Assembly (NCBI GenBank): GCA_018902915.1
Contig: JAHIPS010000066.1
Span: 1-46,928 of the forward strand
DNA from: Candidatus Omnitrophota bacterium
Lineage (GTDB): Bacteria; Omnitrophota; Gorgyraeia; Gorgyraeales; Gorgyraeaceae
Reading direction: 5' to 3'
Length of the DNA stretch: 46,928 bases
This document shows, one piece after another, positions 35,341 through 46,242 of the stretch. The position numbers and the translations under genes were made by a program. Every line of letters starts with the position of its first letter. Within the stretch, counting starts at the first letter, position 1. Under the pieces are notes generated by a model. The model was not told the origin of the DNA and ran no database searches. It saw nothing but the letters and a program-made list of their open reading frames with translations.

Positions 35341-36861
35341 ATGAACAAGCATAAGTTATTATTAGTGAAACCAGCGCAGATGGTTGGAAGCAGGATAAGA
35401 AAACAATACAAGGCCTATTTTCCTAATATCACCCTTCCTACTTTGGCGGCCTATGTCCCTCATGAATTTGATATAGATATAATAGATGAGACGTTAGAAA
35501 ATATAGATTTTTCAAAACAATATTCGATAATCGCTATTACAGCTCTTCAACAGAATATAGATAGGGGTGTATTGATAGCAAAATATTTTAAGAAGGCATG
35601 GAAGGATAAAGTTTTAATTGTTGGCGGTGGTATTAACTTTTCATTTATCATAGCGGAAGATTATTGCTTGACAAAAGAATATAAAGAAGAAATTCTAAAA
35701 TATTTTGACCATATATTCATAGGCGAAGCAGATTATACATGGCCTCTTTTTCTGGAAGATTTTTTAAAAGGCGTTAAAAGAGAAAAAATAATACAATCAG
35801 AGAAAAGGCCCGATCTTAAAAATATACCTTTCCCACGAATAGATTTAATTAAATGGAAATTATATAGCAAGATGCCTTTGTATAAAACTAATTTTTTGGG
35901 TTTTCCTAAGTTTGGATATCTTGTTCCCGTTGAGACATCAAGGGGTTGTCCTCATGATTGCGCTTACTGCTGTGTTAGTAAATATTGGGGTAAACAAATT
36001 AGGTATAGACCGGCTGCAGAAGTAGTAAAACATATAAAAAAATTACCAAGAGATATGTTGTTAATTTTTACAGATGATAATATAGCATCGATCCCAAAAT
36101 ATACTAAGGAATTATTTCGATTAATGATTCGGGAAAAGGTAGAACAAAACTTTTTTGCCCAGTTTACATTTAGGAGTGCAGATGATGCAGAATTAATAGA
36201 ACTGGCTGCAAAAGCTGGTTGCAAGAATGCTTATTTAGGCATGGAAAGTATTCAGCCGGAGTCTTTGGTTTCCGTAAATAAGTCATCCAATTTACCGGAA
36301 AGAGTTTACGATTTAATAAAAAACAATGAGTTAGATAAAGCAAAAGAATTTCTTAAAGCATATTACTCAGAGGTTTTTTCAAAATTTAAGAGTTGTGGCA
36401 TACATCCTTTTCCAAGTGTTATTGTAGGGTTAAGCGGAGATAATGTTAAAAATATGTATGAAACGGTCAGATTTTTAGTTGATGAAGGAATCATGTTAAT
36501 GACGCAATGGTTTTATACGCCATTTATTGGATCAAGGCACTTTAAAGATTTTGATAAGCATGAAATTATAAGATATAAAAAATTTGGAAGATTTGATGCG
36601 GGTTACCTTGTTTTTAATACAGCGTCTGTATTGGGGATTGTTAATAAAGACTTAGAAGTAGCTTTTTGGGATTCTTATAAAGAATTTTATTCTTTAAATA
36701 ATATACTTAAGAGGATTTCAAAAAATAGAATGCCTTTTAAGGAAAAGGTAATGTTTTTTATAATAAATCTTTTTTATTATCAGGCTGTAGCACAGCGCAT
36801 TGAGCCATTTACACTGTCATGGCGAACAAAGTGGGTTTGTGAAAATAGGCGGAATTTATGA
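35341..36861 (+). CDS. B12-binding-domain radical SAM protein
   Basis: N-terminal Rossmann-like region with LIVGGGINFSF; TSRGCPHDCAYCCVSKYWGKQIRYRPAAEVVKHI (CxxxCxxC). Confidence 0.85.
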   Translation: MNKHKLLLVKPAQMVGSRIRKQYKAYFPNITLPTLAAYVPHEFDIDIIDETLENIDFSKQYSIIAITALQQNIDRGVLIAKYFKKAWKDKVLIVGGGINFSFIIAEDYCLTKEYKEEILKYFDHIFIGEADYTWPLFLEDFLKGVKREKIIQSEKRPDLKNIPFPRIDLIKWKLYSKMPLYKTNFLGFPKFGYLVPVETSRGCPHDCAYCCVSKYWGKQIRYRPAAEVVKHIKKLPRDMLLIFTDDNIASIPKYTKELFRLMIREKVEQNFFAQFTFRSADDAELIELAAKAGCKNAYLGMESIQPESLVSVNKSSNLPERVYDLIKNNELDKAKEFLKAYYSEVFSKFKSCGIHPFPSVIVGLSGDNVKNMYETVRFLVDEGIMLMTQWFYTPFIGSRHFKDFDKHEIIRYKKFGRFDAGYLVFNTASVLGIVNKDLEVAFWDSYKEFYSLNNILKRISKNRMPFKEKVMFFIINLFYYQAVAQRIEPFTLSWRTKWVCENRRNL

Positions 36862-38066
36862 AATACATAGTTCTTGTTGGGGATGGGATGGGTGATCGGC
36901 CGCTCGAGGAGCTGGGCGGGAAGACTCCGCTCGAGGTGGCGCGCATACCGAACATGAATTTTATTGCTGAGAAGGGCAGGGTCGGGCTCACGAATATGAT
37001 ACCGGCGCGCATGGCGCCTGCGAGTGACGTGGCGAACCTGTCTATTTTAGGATACAATCCGCGAAAATATTATACAGGGCGAGGGCCGCTCGAGGCAGCG
37101 AATATCGGCGTGGAGCTGGCAGAGGACGAGGTCGCGTTCAGGTGCAATCTCGTGACTGTAGCGGATGGCAGGATGGCGGATTATAGTGCGGGGCATATAT
37201 CAAATGAAGAGGCGGCCAGGCTTATTGATGTATTGAATGTAAAGTTAGGCACAAAGGATGTGAAGTTTTACGCGGGCATGAGTTACAGGCATCTGATGGT
37301 GATAAAGTGTAGGGACAAGGATGAGCTTAAAGGATTTGTGAAGCTGAAGTGTACGCCGCCGCACGATATCCTTGGCAAAAAAATAAACGGGCATTTGCCG
37401 CGGAAGGGCGATTCTGCCGAGTATTTGAAGAGATTGATGGTTGAATCCAGGGATGCGCTCGCGGGCCACGAGGTGAACAGGGTTAGGGTTGATTTGAAAG
37501 AAAATCCAGCGAACATGATATGGCTGTGGGGGCAGGGCACCAGGCCGTCTATGCCGAAGTTTTCGGAATTGTACAAAGTGGAGGGGGCGATTATTTCGGC
37601 AGTGGATCTTATTAAAGGTATTGGCAAGACGATCGGGCTCAAGGTCGTGGATGTGCCTGGCGCGACCGGGTATTATGATACGAATTACAGGGGCAAGGCA
37701 GAGTATGCGCTGGAGTCGCTTAAAGACAGGGATTTTGTTTTTGTGCACGTGGAGGCGCCGGACGAGGCAGGGCATAATGGCGATTTGAAAGAAAAAATCG
37801 CGGCGATAGAGAAGTTTGACAAGTTAGTGGTCGGGACTGTGCTCGAGCGATTCAAGGGGTCGGGCGAGGAGTTCAGGATAGTGGTGCTGTCTGATCACGC
37901 GACGCCCCTGGCACTGCGCACGCACGCGCGGGACTACGTGTGTTTTGCGATGTACGGGACTGACATCGAGCAGGATGAGATATTGTATTTTAATGAGAAA
38001 GAGGCGAAGCTGAGTAAATTTCGCATTGACCGCGGCCACGAGATGATGGAGTTTTTCATAAGGTAG
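36858..38066 (+). CDS. apgM: ApgM-like 2,3-bisphosphoglycerate-independent phosphoglycerate mutase family (possible alternative homoserine kinase)
   Basis: YIVLVGDGMGDRPLEELGGKTPLEVARIPNMNFIAEKG, MAPASDVANLSILGYNP, VHVEAPDEAGHNGD. Confidence 0.88.
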   Translation: MKYIVLVGDGMGDRPLEELGGKTPLEVARIPNMNFIAEKGRVGLTNMIPARMAPASDVANLSILGYNPRKYYTGRGPLEAANIGVELAEDEVAFRCNLVTVADGRMADYSAGHISNEEAARLIDVLNVKLGTKDVKFYAGMSYRHLMVIKCRDKDELKGFVKLKCTPPHDILGKKINGHLPRKGDSAEYLKRLMVESRDALAGHEVNRVRVDLKENPANMIWLWGQGTRPSMPKFSELYKVEGAIISAVDLIKGIGKTIGLKVVDVPGATGYYDTNYRGKAEYALESLKDRDFVFVHVEAPDEAGHNGDLKEKIAAIEKFDKLVVGTVLERFKGSGEEFRIVVLSDHATPLALRTHARDYVCFAMYGTDIEQDEILYFNEKEAKLSKFRIDRGHEMMEFFIR

Positions 38067-38083
38067 ATTGCCCCTCACCCTAA

Positions 38084-38139
38084 CCCTCTCCCCTCGCTGT
38101 AGGGCAGGTTTAAACCTGCCCTACAGCGAGGGGAGAGGG
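38084..38139. repeat. Family F 56-bp perfect palindrome
   Basis: CCCTCTCCCCTCGCTGTAGGGCAGGTTT/AAACCTGCCCTACAGCGAGGGGAGAGGG. Confidence 0.97.
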
Positions 38140-38157
38140 AATATGTGACTTGGGATA

Positions 38158-39768
38158 ATGAATTCACTGACGATAGTTTTAGGTTCGATTATATTCCTCG
38201 GCGCGGGGTATTTTTTTTATGCGCGGCTGGTGGAGAAAATTTTTGAGGTAGACCCGTCGAATGTGACGCCTGCCAATGAGTTTTTCGACGGCGTGGATTA
38301 TGTGCCTGCCAGGAACTGGTTAATCCTTTTCAGTCACCATTTTGCGAGTATTGCCGGCGCAGGGCCGATAGTAGGGCCTGTGATCGCGGTCGCGCTATGG
38401 GGGTGGTGGCCGGCGCTCGTGTGGATCGTGGTGGGCACGGTTTTTATGGGCGGGGTGCATGATTTCGCGTCGCTGATGATTTCCGTGCGGCACGGCGGCA
38501 GGTCGATCGCGGATGTGGCGGAGAGTGTGATCTCGCGGCGCGCGAAACTGATTTTTCTGGGATTCGTGTGGCTGGCGCTGATCCTGGTGATCGCGGTGTT
38601 CGCGGCGGTGTGTGCAAAGACATTGACGACTGAGCCAAAGACAGTGGTGCCGTGCTTCGGGCTGGTCGGCGTGGCGCTTCTGGTCGGTTTTGTTTTGCAC
38701 AGGTTGAGGTTTAGTATACTTCTAGCGACAGTGATCGGGCTGACGCTTCTTCTAGCGTGTATTTTTTTAGGCGAGATGTTTCCTGTTGAGTTTGCGGGCA
38801 ATGGGTACGCGGTGTGGATAATTGTTTTATTGGCATACGCGTTTATCGCTTCAGTGACGCCGGTGCATGTCTTGCTGCAGCCGCGCGATTATATAGCGAG
38901 CTTTCTTTTGTATTTTGGGATTGCGGCCGGGGTGCTGGGTATTGTGGTGTCGCGGCCTGTGATGGATGTGGCAGGGTTTGGGGGATGGAGGCCGGCGGGC
39001 GGAGGCGGCTGGCTGTGGCCAATGCTTTTCGTGACTGTGGCGTGCGGCGCGAACTCAGGGTTTCACGCGCTGGTTTCGAGCGGCACCACGTCGAAGCAGC
39101 TGGCGAGCGAGCGCGATGCGAAGCGCATCGGGTACGGCGGCATGGTACTCGAGGCAGTGCTGGCTGTGCTCGCGCTGGTGGCAGTGAGCGCGGGACTGGG
39201 CGCGGCCGGGCTGGAGGCGGCGCTGGCAAAGGGCGGGTCCGGGCCCATAGGCGCGTTCGGCGCAGGGTATGGCGCGTTGACGCGATCGATTCTTTTTGGC
39301 AAAGGCAGTATGATCGCGGTGCTGATACTCAACGCCTTTATTTTGACCACATTGGATACAGCCACGAGGATATGCAGGTATTTATCAGAGGAACTTTTTA
39401 AAATTAAGAATAGATTCTTTTCGACATTTGTGGTAGTATTTATAAGCGGCGCACTGGCGCTGAGCGGCAAGTGGAGCGAGATCTGGCCGATGTTCGGGGC
39501 CTCGAACCAGTTGGTCGCGGCGCTGACTTTTGTCGTGGTGTCGAGCTGGCTTTTGTGCAGGGGCAAGAGTTTGAAATTTACTTTTCTGCCAGCTATATTT
39601 ATGCTAATAACATCTATAGGCGCGCTTTTGTACCAGATTGCGGGTTTTGTGAGGGATAAGGAAGTAGTGCTGGCATTGGTTTCAATCGCGCTAATGGTCA
39701 TGGCCGGCATAATGGTGGCGGATGTTTTGTCAGCGGTGAAGAAACGAAGACGGATTGGATTGATATGA
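38158..39768 (+). CDS. cstA: Carbon starvation protein CstA family transporter
   Basis: ILFSHHFASIAGAGPIVGPVIAVALWGWWPALVWIVVGTVFMGGVHDFASL; WPMFGASNQLVAALT. Confidence 0.95.
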   Translation: MNSLTIVLGSIIFLGAGYFFYARLVEKIFEVDPSNVTPANEFFDGVDYVPARNWLILFSHHFASIAGAGPIVGPVIAVALWGWWPALVWIVVGTVFMGGVHDFASLMISVRHGGRSIADVAESVISRRAKLIFLGFVWLALILVIAVFAAVCAKTLTTEPKTVVPCFGLVGVALLVGFVLHRLRFSILLATVIGLTLLLACIFLGEMFPVEFAGNGYAVWIIVLLAYAFIASVTPVHVLLQPRDYIASFLLYFGIAAGVLGIVVSRPVMDVAGFGGWRPAGGGGWLWPMLFVTVACGANSGFHALVSSGTTSKQLASERDAKRIGYGGMVLEAVLAVLALVAVSAGLGAAGLEAALAKGGSGPIGAFGAGYGALTRSILFGKGSMIAVLILNAFILTTLDTATRICRYLSEELFKIKNRFFSTFVVVFISGALALSGKWSEIWPMFGASNQLVAALTFVVVSSWLLCRGKSLKFTFLPAIFMLITSIGALLYQIAGFVRDKEVVLALVSIALMVMAGIMVADVLSAVKKRRRIGLI

Positions 39769-40991
39769 AGAATTCTTTGATTGTTCAAAAATACGGCGGC
39801 AGTTCAGTGGCGAATATTGACAGGATAAAAGCTGTGGCAAAGAGGATCGTCAAGTACAGGCGCAAGGGGCACAGCCTCGTGGTCGTCGTGTCTGCGCTCG
39901 GCGACACAACTGACGAACTCATGGAACTTGCGCATAAACTCACGCCAGTGCCGAGCGAGCGCGAGACCGACATGTTGATATCGACGGGCGAGCAAGTGTC
40001 AGTGGCGCTTCTGGCGATGGCACTGCACGGGATGGGCTGCGACGCGATCTCGTTTACTGGCGCGCAGGTGGGCATTGTCACGGACGGCAGCCACACCAAG
40101 GCGCGCATAATGGATGTGAGCGCGCACAGGATACGGCAGGCGCTGAGGCGCGGCCGCGTGGTCATCGTGGCGGGCTTTCAGGGCATCAACGCTGACCAGG
40201 AGATAACGACGCTGGGCCGCGGCGGCTCAGATATAACCGCGGTGGCGCTGGCAAAGACGCTGGGCGCGCGGGAGTGCGAGATCTATACTGACGTGGACGG
40301 CGTGTACACGGCTGACCCGCGCATCGTGAGAGACGCGCGCAAGCTCTCGCGCATCAGCTACGAGGAGATGCTGGAGCTGGCGTCGCTGGGCGCGCAGGTG
40401 ATGCAGGCACGGTCTATGGAGGTGGCGAAGAAATTTTCAGTCCCATTACATATACGTTCGAGTTTTAACAATAAAAAAGGTACTATTATTTCCGAGGAGG
40501 TTAAGGCAATGGAAGAGGTCCTTGTTAGCGGTGTTACTGTAAATAAAGGCGAGGCAAAGGTCACTGTGTGCGACGTTCCTGACAATCCGGGCATAGCAGC
40601 TGTGATATTTAAGGACCTGGCAATAGCAGACATAAACGTCGACATGATAATCCAGAATATATCAAGGACAGGCTACACAGATGTTTCTTTTACCGTGCCT
40701 GTGGCAGAATTGAACAAGACAAAGCAAGTCGTGGCAAAGATAGTTAAAAATATAAAGGCAAAGGGCGCTATATACAATAAAGATATCGCAAAGGTTTCCA
40801 TAGTGGGCGTTGGCATGAAGAGCCACTCTGGCGTGGCAGCAAAGATGTTTGACACGCTCGCATCCAAAAAGATCAACATAAATATGATATCAACGTCCGA
40901 GATAAAAATATCGTGCGTGATAAACAAGAAGCACGCGAAGATAGCGGTTCGCGCGATTCACAAGGCATTCGGTTTGGGAAGTAAAAAGTAA
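39765..40991 (+). CDS. lysC: Aspartate kinase
   Basis: VQKYGGSSVANIDRIKAVAKRI, GRGGSDITAVALAKTLGARECEIYTDVDGVYTADPRIV; two ACT domains. Confidence 0.97.
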   Translation: MKNSLIVQKYGGSSVANIDRIKAVAKRIVKYRRKGHSLVVVVSALGDTTDELMELAHKLTPVPSERETDMLISTGEQVSVALLAMALHGMGCDAISFTGAQVGIVTDGSHTKARIMDVSAHRIRQALRRGRVVIVAGFQGINADQEITTLGRGGSDITAVALAKTLGARECEIYTDVDGVYTADPRIVRDARKLSRISYEEMLELASLGAQVMQARSMEVAKKFSVPLHIRSSFNNKKGTIISEEVKAMEEVLVSGVTVNKGEAKVTVCDVPDNPGIAAVIFKDLAIADINVDMIIQNISRTGYTDVSFTVPVAELNKTKQVVAKIVKNIKAKGAIYNKDIAKVSIVGVGMKSHSGVAAKMFDTLASKKININMISTSEIKISCVINKKHAKIAVRAIHKAFGLGSKK

Positions 40992-40998
40992 TACAGTG

Positions 40999-41056
40999 CC
41001 TTTGTTCAAGGCTTAGCCTTGAACAGGCCTGTTCAAGGCTAAGCCTTGAACAAAGG
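40999..41056. repeat. Family A doublet, locus 6 (58-bp perfect palindrome)
   Basis: CCTTTGTTCAAGGCTTAGCCTTGAACAGG/CCTGTTCAAGGCTAAGCCTTGAACAAAGG. Confidence 0.97.
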
Positions 41057-41063
41057 AGATAGT

Positions 41064-42635
<1,572 letters not shown>

Positions 42636-42640
42636 TCCCA

Positions 42641-45277
42641 GTGAAAGATATCCCGTCCAGATATAATCCGCAAGAAGTAGAGAAAAAAATATACAGACGA
42701 TGGCAGGATGAAGGTCTGTTTGGCGCTGAGGCGTCAAGCAGGAAAAAACCTTTTACAATCGTGATCCCGCCGCCGAATGTCACGGGTATACTCCACATGG
42801 GCCATGCCCTGAATAACACTCTGCAGGATATCCTGATTCGCTGGAAAAGGATGCAGGGATTCGCGAGCCTGTGGGTGCCTGGCACTGACCACGCGGGAAT
42901 CGCCACGCAGAACGTGGTGGAGAAAAAGCTGGCAACCTCAGGCAAGTCGCGCGATGATCTGGGCCGCGAGAAATTTATCGACGAGGTCTGGAAGTGGCGC
43001 GAAGAGTATGGTTCGACCATAATCGAGCAGCTCAAGCGCCTGGGCTCGTCGTGCGACTGGCAGAGAACGCGCTTCACAATGGATGAAGGGCTTTCGCAGG
43101 CAGTGCTCGAGGCATTTATAAAGCTGCATAAAAAAGGATTGATCTACAGGGGGAATTATATAATCAATTGGTGCCCGAGGTGCCACACAGCACTTTCTGA
43201 CGAGGAAGCGCCGCACGTGGATACCGAGGGGAAATTGTACTATATAAAATATCCGCTTAAAGAAGGTGAAGAGTGCAGGGTGAAGGGTGAAGGCGTTGTG
43301 GTGGCGACGACAAGGCCTGAGACAATGCTGGGCGATGTCGCTGTCGCAGTAAATCCAAAGGACAAGCGCTACAAAAAGCTCGTCGGTAAAACATTGATCC
43401 TGCCAATAATCGGCCGCGAGATAGAGATTGTCGCGGATAGTTTTGTGGACAGAGAATTTGGCACAGGCGCTGTCAAGGTCACGCCTGCGCACGACCCGAA
43501 TGATTTTGAAATGGGCAAGCGTCACTCACTCGACCCTGTTTTAGTAATGAACTCTGACGCTACAATGAACGAGAATGCAGGCGCGTACAAGGGCATGGAT
43601 AGATTTGAGGCAAGGGCCGGCATTTTAAAAGAGCTGGAAGAAAAGGGCTTGCTTGTCAAGACAGAGAAACATCAGCACGCTGTGGGCCATTGTTACAGGT
43701 GTCACACTGCTGTTGAGCCATATCTTTCGCTCCAGTGGTTTGTAAACATGAAGGAGTTGGCAAAACCCGCGATCGAGGCGGTAAAAAAAGGAAAAATAAA
43801 ATTTACGCCAAAGAGATGGACAAAGGTGTATCTCAACTGGATGGAGAACATCCGCGACTGGTGTATTTCGCGCCAGATCTGGTGGGGGCATCGAATTCCG
43901 GTCTATTATTGCGAAATATGCAAAGAGGTCATTGTGGCAAAAGTAAAACCAGAGACGTGTCCTGAGTGCGGCTCGACCAGGATCAGGCAGGACGAGGATG
44001 TTTTGGATACGTGGTTCTCGTCGTGGCTGTGGCCGTTTTCAACGCTCGGGTGGCCGGAGAAGACAAAAGACCTGGAATATTTTTACCCGACAGATGTTTT
44101 GGTCACAGCGCCTGAGATATTATTTTTCTGGGTCGCCCGCATGATAATGGCGGGCCTGGAGTTTACAGGCGAGATCCCTTTCAGCGATGTGTATCTCCAC
44201 GGCACGGTCAGGGACCTCACAGGAAAAAAGATGTCAAAGTCGCTCGGCAATATCATTGACCCGCTCGATATAATAAATGAATTTGGCGCAGACGCGCTGC
44301 GTTACAGCATGATCGTTATTACGGCCACGGGCCAGGACGTGTTTCTTTCCAAGGAAAAATTCGAGATCGGCAGGAATTTTGCCAACAAGATCTGGAACGC
44401 GTCGCGGTTTGTGCTCATGAATGTTCAAGGCTTAGCCTTGAACAAAAGATGTTCAAGGCTAAGCCTTGAACATTTGGCGGACGAGTGGATATTGAGCAGG
44501 CTCAATAGGGCTGTGGAAGCAGTAACAAAATCGCTCGGCCAATACAGGTTTAACGAGGCAGAGGCGCTCGTGTATGACTTTTTCTGGCATGACTTTTGCG
44601 ACTGGTACGTGGAGATGGTCAAGCCAGAGATAGCAGGGGGTGTCAAGGGACAGGTTTTGCTGGATGTCCTGGAGAGCTCATTGAAACTTTTGCATCCGTT
44701 CATGCCGTTTGTGACCGAGGCAGTGTGGCAAAATATCGACGAGAGACACAGCATAATGCAGGAGGCATGGCCAAGGCCGGATAAGAAACTGGTAAAAAAA
44801 GATATAGAGGAGCGCGTAGAGACAATAAAATCAATTATTGTGAGTATAAGAAATATCCGGGCTGACATGAATATCCCGCATTCTAAAAGACTCGTGGTGT
44901 ATCTCGTGCCTTTGAAAAAGGCAAGCGAGGCCAAGCTGAAAGGCGGGATCGATTATATTAAGAATCTTGCTCGGCTGGACGAGCTTGTAATTGATAAAGA
45001 CATGAAAAGGCCTGAGGCGTGCGCTACAGCAGTGCTCGAGGATTTTAATATATTTATTCCTTTAAAGGGCGTTATTGATATTGACGCGGAACGCTCGCGG
45101 CTCACAAAAAAAATGCAGGATGCCAAGGCGCAGCTGAGCTTTAGCGACAGGCGGCTGAAGGACAAGAATTTCACAGCCAGGGCGCCTGAGAAAATAGTGG
45201 CGCAGGAAAAAGACAAGGCTGAAAAACTGGGTGAGCAGATAACCCGCCTAAAATCCACCCTAAACACCCTTATTTGA
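42641..45277 (+). CDS. valS: Valyl-tRNA synthetase
   Basis: PPPNVTGILHMGHALNNT, GTDHAGIATQ, KMSKSLGN, NIWNASRFVLMN; GTG start. Confidence 0.97.
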   Translation: MKDIPSRYNPQEVEKKIYRRWQDEGLFGAEASSRKKPFTIVIPPPNVTGILHMGHALNNTLQDILIRWKRMQGFASLWVPGTDHAGIATQNVVEKKLATSGKSRDDLGREKFIDEVWKWREEYGSTIIEQLKRLGSSCDWQRTRFTMDEGLSQAVLEAFIKLHKKGLIYRGNYIINWCPRCHTALSDEEAPHVDTEGKLYYIKYPLKEGEECRVKGEGVVVATTRPETMLGDVAVAVNPKDKRYKKLVGKTLILPIIGREIEIVADSFVDREFGTGAVKVTPAHDPNDFEMGKRHSLDPVLVMNSDATMNENAGAYKGMDRFEARAGILKELEEKGLLVKTEKHQHAVGHCYRCHTAVEPYLSLQWFVNMKELAKPAIEAVKKGKIKFTPKRWTKVYLNWMENIRDWCISRQIWWGHRIPVYYCEICKEVIVAKVKPETCPECGSTRIRQDEDVLDTWFSSWLWPFSTLGWPEKTKDLEYFYPTDVLVTAPEILFFWVARMIMAGLEFTGEIPFSDVYLHGTVRDLTGKKMSKSLGNIIDPLDIINEFGADALRYSMIVITATGQDVFLSKEKFEIGRNFANKIWNASRFVLMNVQGLALNKRCSRLSLEHLADEWILSRLNRAVEAVTKSLGQYRFNEAEALVYDFFWHDFCDWYVEMVKPEIAGGVKGQVLLDVLESSLKLLHPFMPFVTEAVWQNIDERHSIMQEAWPRPDKKLVKKDIEERVETIKSIIVSIRNIRADMNIPHSKRLVVYLVPLKKASEAKLKGGIDYIKNLARLDELVIDKDMKRPEACATAVLEDFNIFIPLKGVIDIDAERSRLTKKMQDAKAQLSFSDRRLKDKNFTARAPEKIVAQEKDKAEKLGEQITRLKSTLNTLI
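44422..44472. repeat. Family A doublet, locus 7, in frame inside valS (51 bp, 5-nt spacer AAAGA)
   Basis: TGTTCAAGGCTTAGCCTTGAACA at 44422-44444 and TGTTCAAGGCTAAGCCTTGAACA at 44450-44472; translated as VQGLALNKRCSRLSLEH. Confidence 0.97.
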
Positions 45278-45298
45278 CAAGCGGATTTGTCAGATAAG
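45269..45298 (+). repeat. Hairpin over the valS stop codon (TTGACAA/TTGTCA-type)
   Basis: CTTATTTGACAA-gcggat-TTGTCAGATAAG, one mismatch that is G-U in RNA. Confidence 0.6.
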
Positions 45299-45314
45299 CG
45301 GGCTGGAGTAAGAC

Positions 45315-46148
45315 ATGAAGCTGGTCAAAGAAAAGGTGCTCCCAATAATAATGAGCGCGCTGGCTGAGGACATTGGCAGCGGAGACATCACGAGCGCGGT
45401 CGTGTTTGAAAAAGACGTGATTGTTATGGCTGATGTTTTTGCAAAAGAGGCTTGCGTGGTCGCCGGGCTCGATGTCGCGAAGTGGGTCTTTAACACGCTT
45501 GATGAGAGGGTGATCTTCAGACCGCTCGCTAATGACGGCGACAGCGTAAATAAGGGCAAGAAGATCATCTCGCTCAAGGGTTCGGCAAGAAATATCCTGA
45601 CGTGCGAGAGGACCGCGTTGAATTTTTTGGGAAAAATTTCAGGCGTGGCCACGCTGACGAGCAGGTTTGTGGAAAAGACAAAGGGGTCAAAGGCGCGGAT
45701 ATATGACACAAGGAAGACCACGCCAGGCATGAGGGTTTTGGAAAAATACGCTGTGAGAATGGGCGGCGGCCAGAATCACAGGACAGGATTGTGGGATCAG
45801 GTTTTAATTAAAGATAATCATCTTGCCATGACCAGCATTAAAACCGCGGTTGTAACAGCGAAAAATCATCATTACAAAAACATTGAGGTGGAAGTTGATG
45901 ATTTGAAAAAATTCAAAGAGGCGCTGGACGCGGGCGCTGATATTATAATGCTGGACAATATGAAGATAGAGGATGTGAGAAAGGCAGTGAGGATTAGAGG
46001 CAGGAAAAAGGCGGCGCTGGAGGTTTCGGGCGGCGTTGGTCTGGACAATGTAGCGAGGATCGCAAGAACAGGTGTTGACAGGATTTCCATAGGCTCTCTT
46101 ACCCACTCAGCTCCATCAATTGACTTTTCTTTGGAGATTTGTAAGTAG
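45315..46148 (+). CDS. nadC: Nicotinate-nucleotide pyrophosphorylase (carboxylating)
   Basis: LAEDIGSGDITSAVV, TCERTALNFLGKISGVATLT, ARIYDTRKTTPGMRVLEKYAVRMGGGQNHRTGLWD. Confidence 0.96.
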   Translation: MKLVKEKVLPIIMSALAEDIGSGDITSAVVFEKDVIVMADVFAKEACVVAGLDVAKWVFNTLDERVIFRPLANDGDSVNKGKKIISLKGSARNILTCERTALNFLGKISGVATLTSRFVEKTKGSKARIYDTRKTTPGMRVLEKYAVRMGGGQNHRTGLWDQVLIKDNHLAMTSIKTAVVTAKNHHYKNIEVEVDDLKKFKEALDAGADIIMLDNMKIEDVRKAVRIRGRKKAALEVSGGVGLDNVARIARTGVDRISIGSLTHSAPSIDFSLEICK

Positions 46149-46157
46149 AATTGCATA

Positions 46158-46229
46158 TGTCATTGCGAGCGAAGCGAAGCAATCTTTCTAGATCGAGATT
46201 GCTTCGTCGTTTCGCTCCTCGCAATGACA
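46158..46229. repeat. Family C inverted pair, locus 3
   Basis: TGTCATTGCGAGCGAAGCGAAGCAATCT...GAGATTGCTTCGTCGTTTCGCTCCTCGCAATGACA. Confidence 0.93.
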
Positions 46230-46242
46230 CTCTTATCATACT

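Noticed and set aside
39063-39788. 241-aa antisense ORF on the - strand
   Set aside because: Fully opposite the 3' part of cstA; no motif or RBS support.
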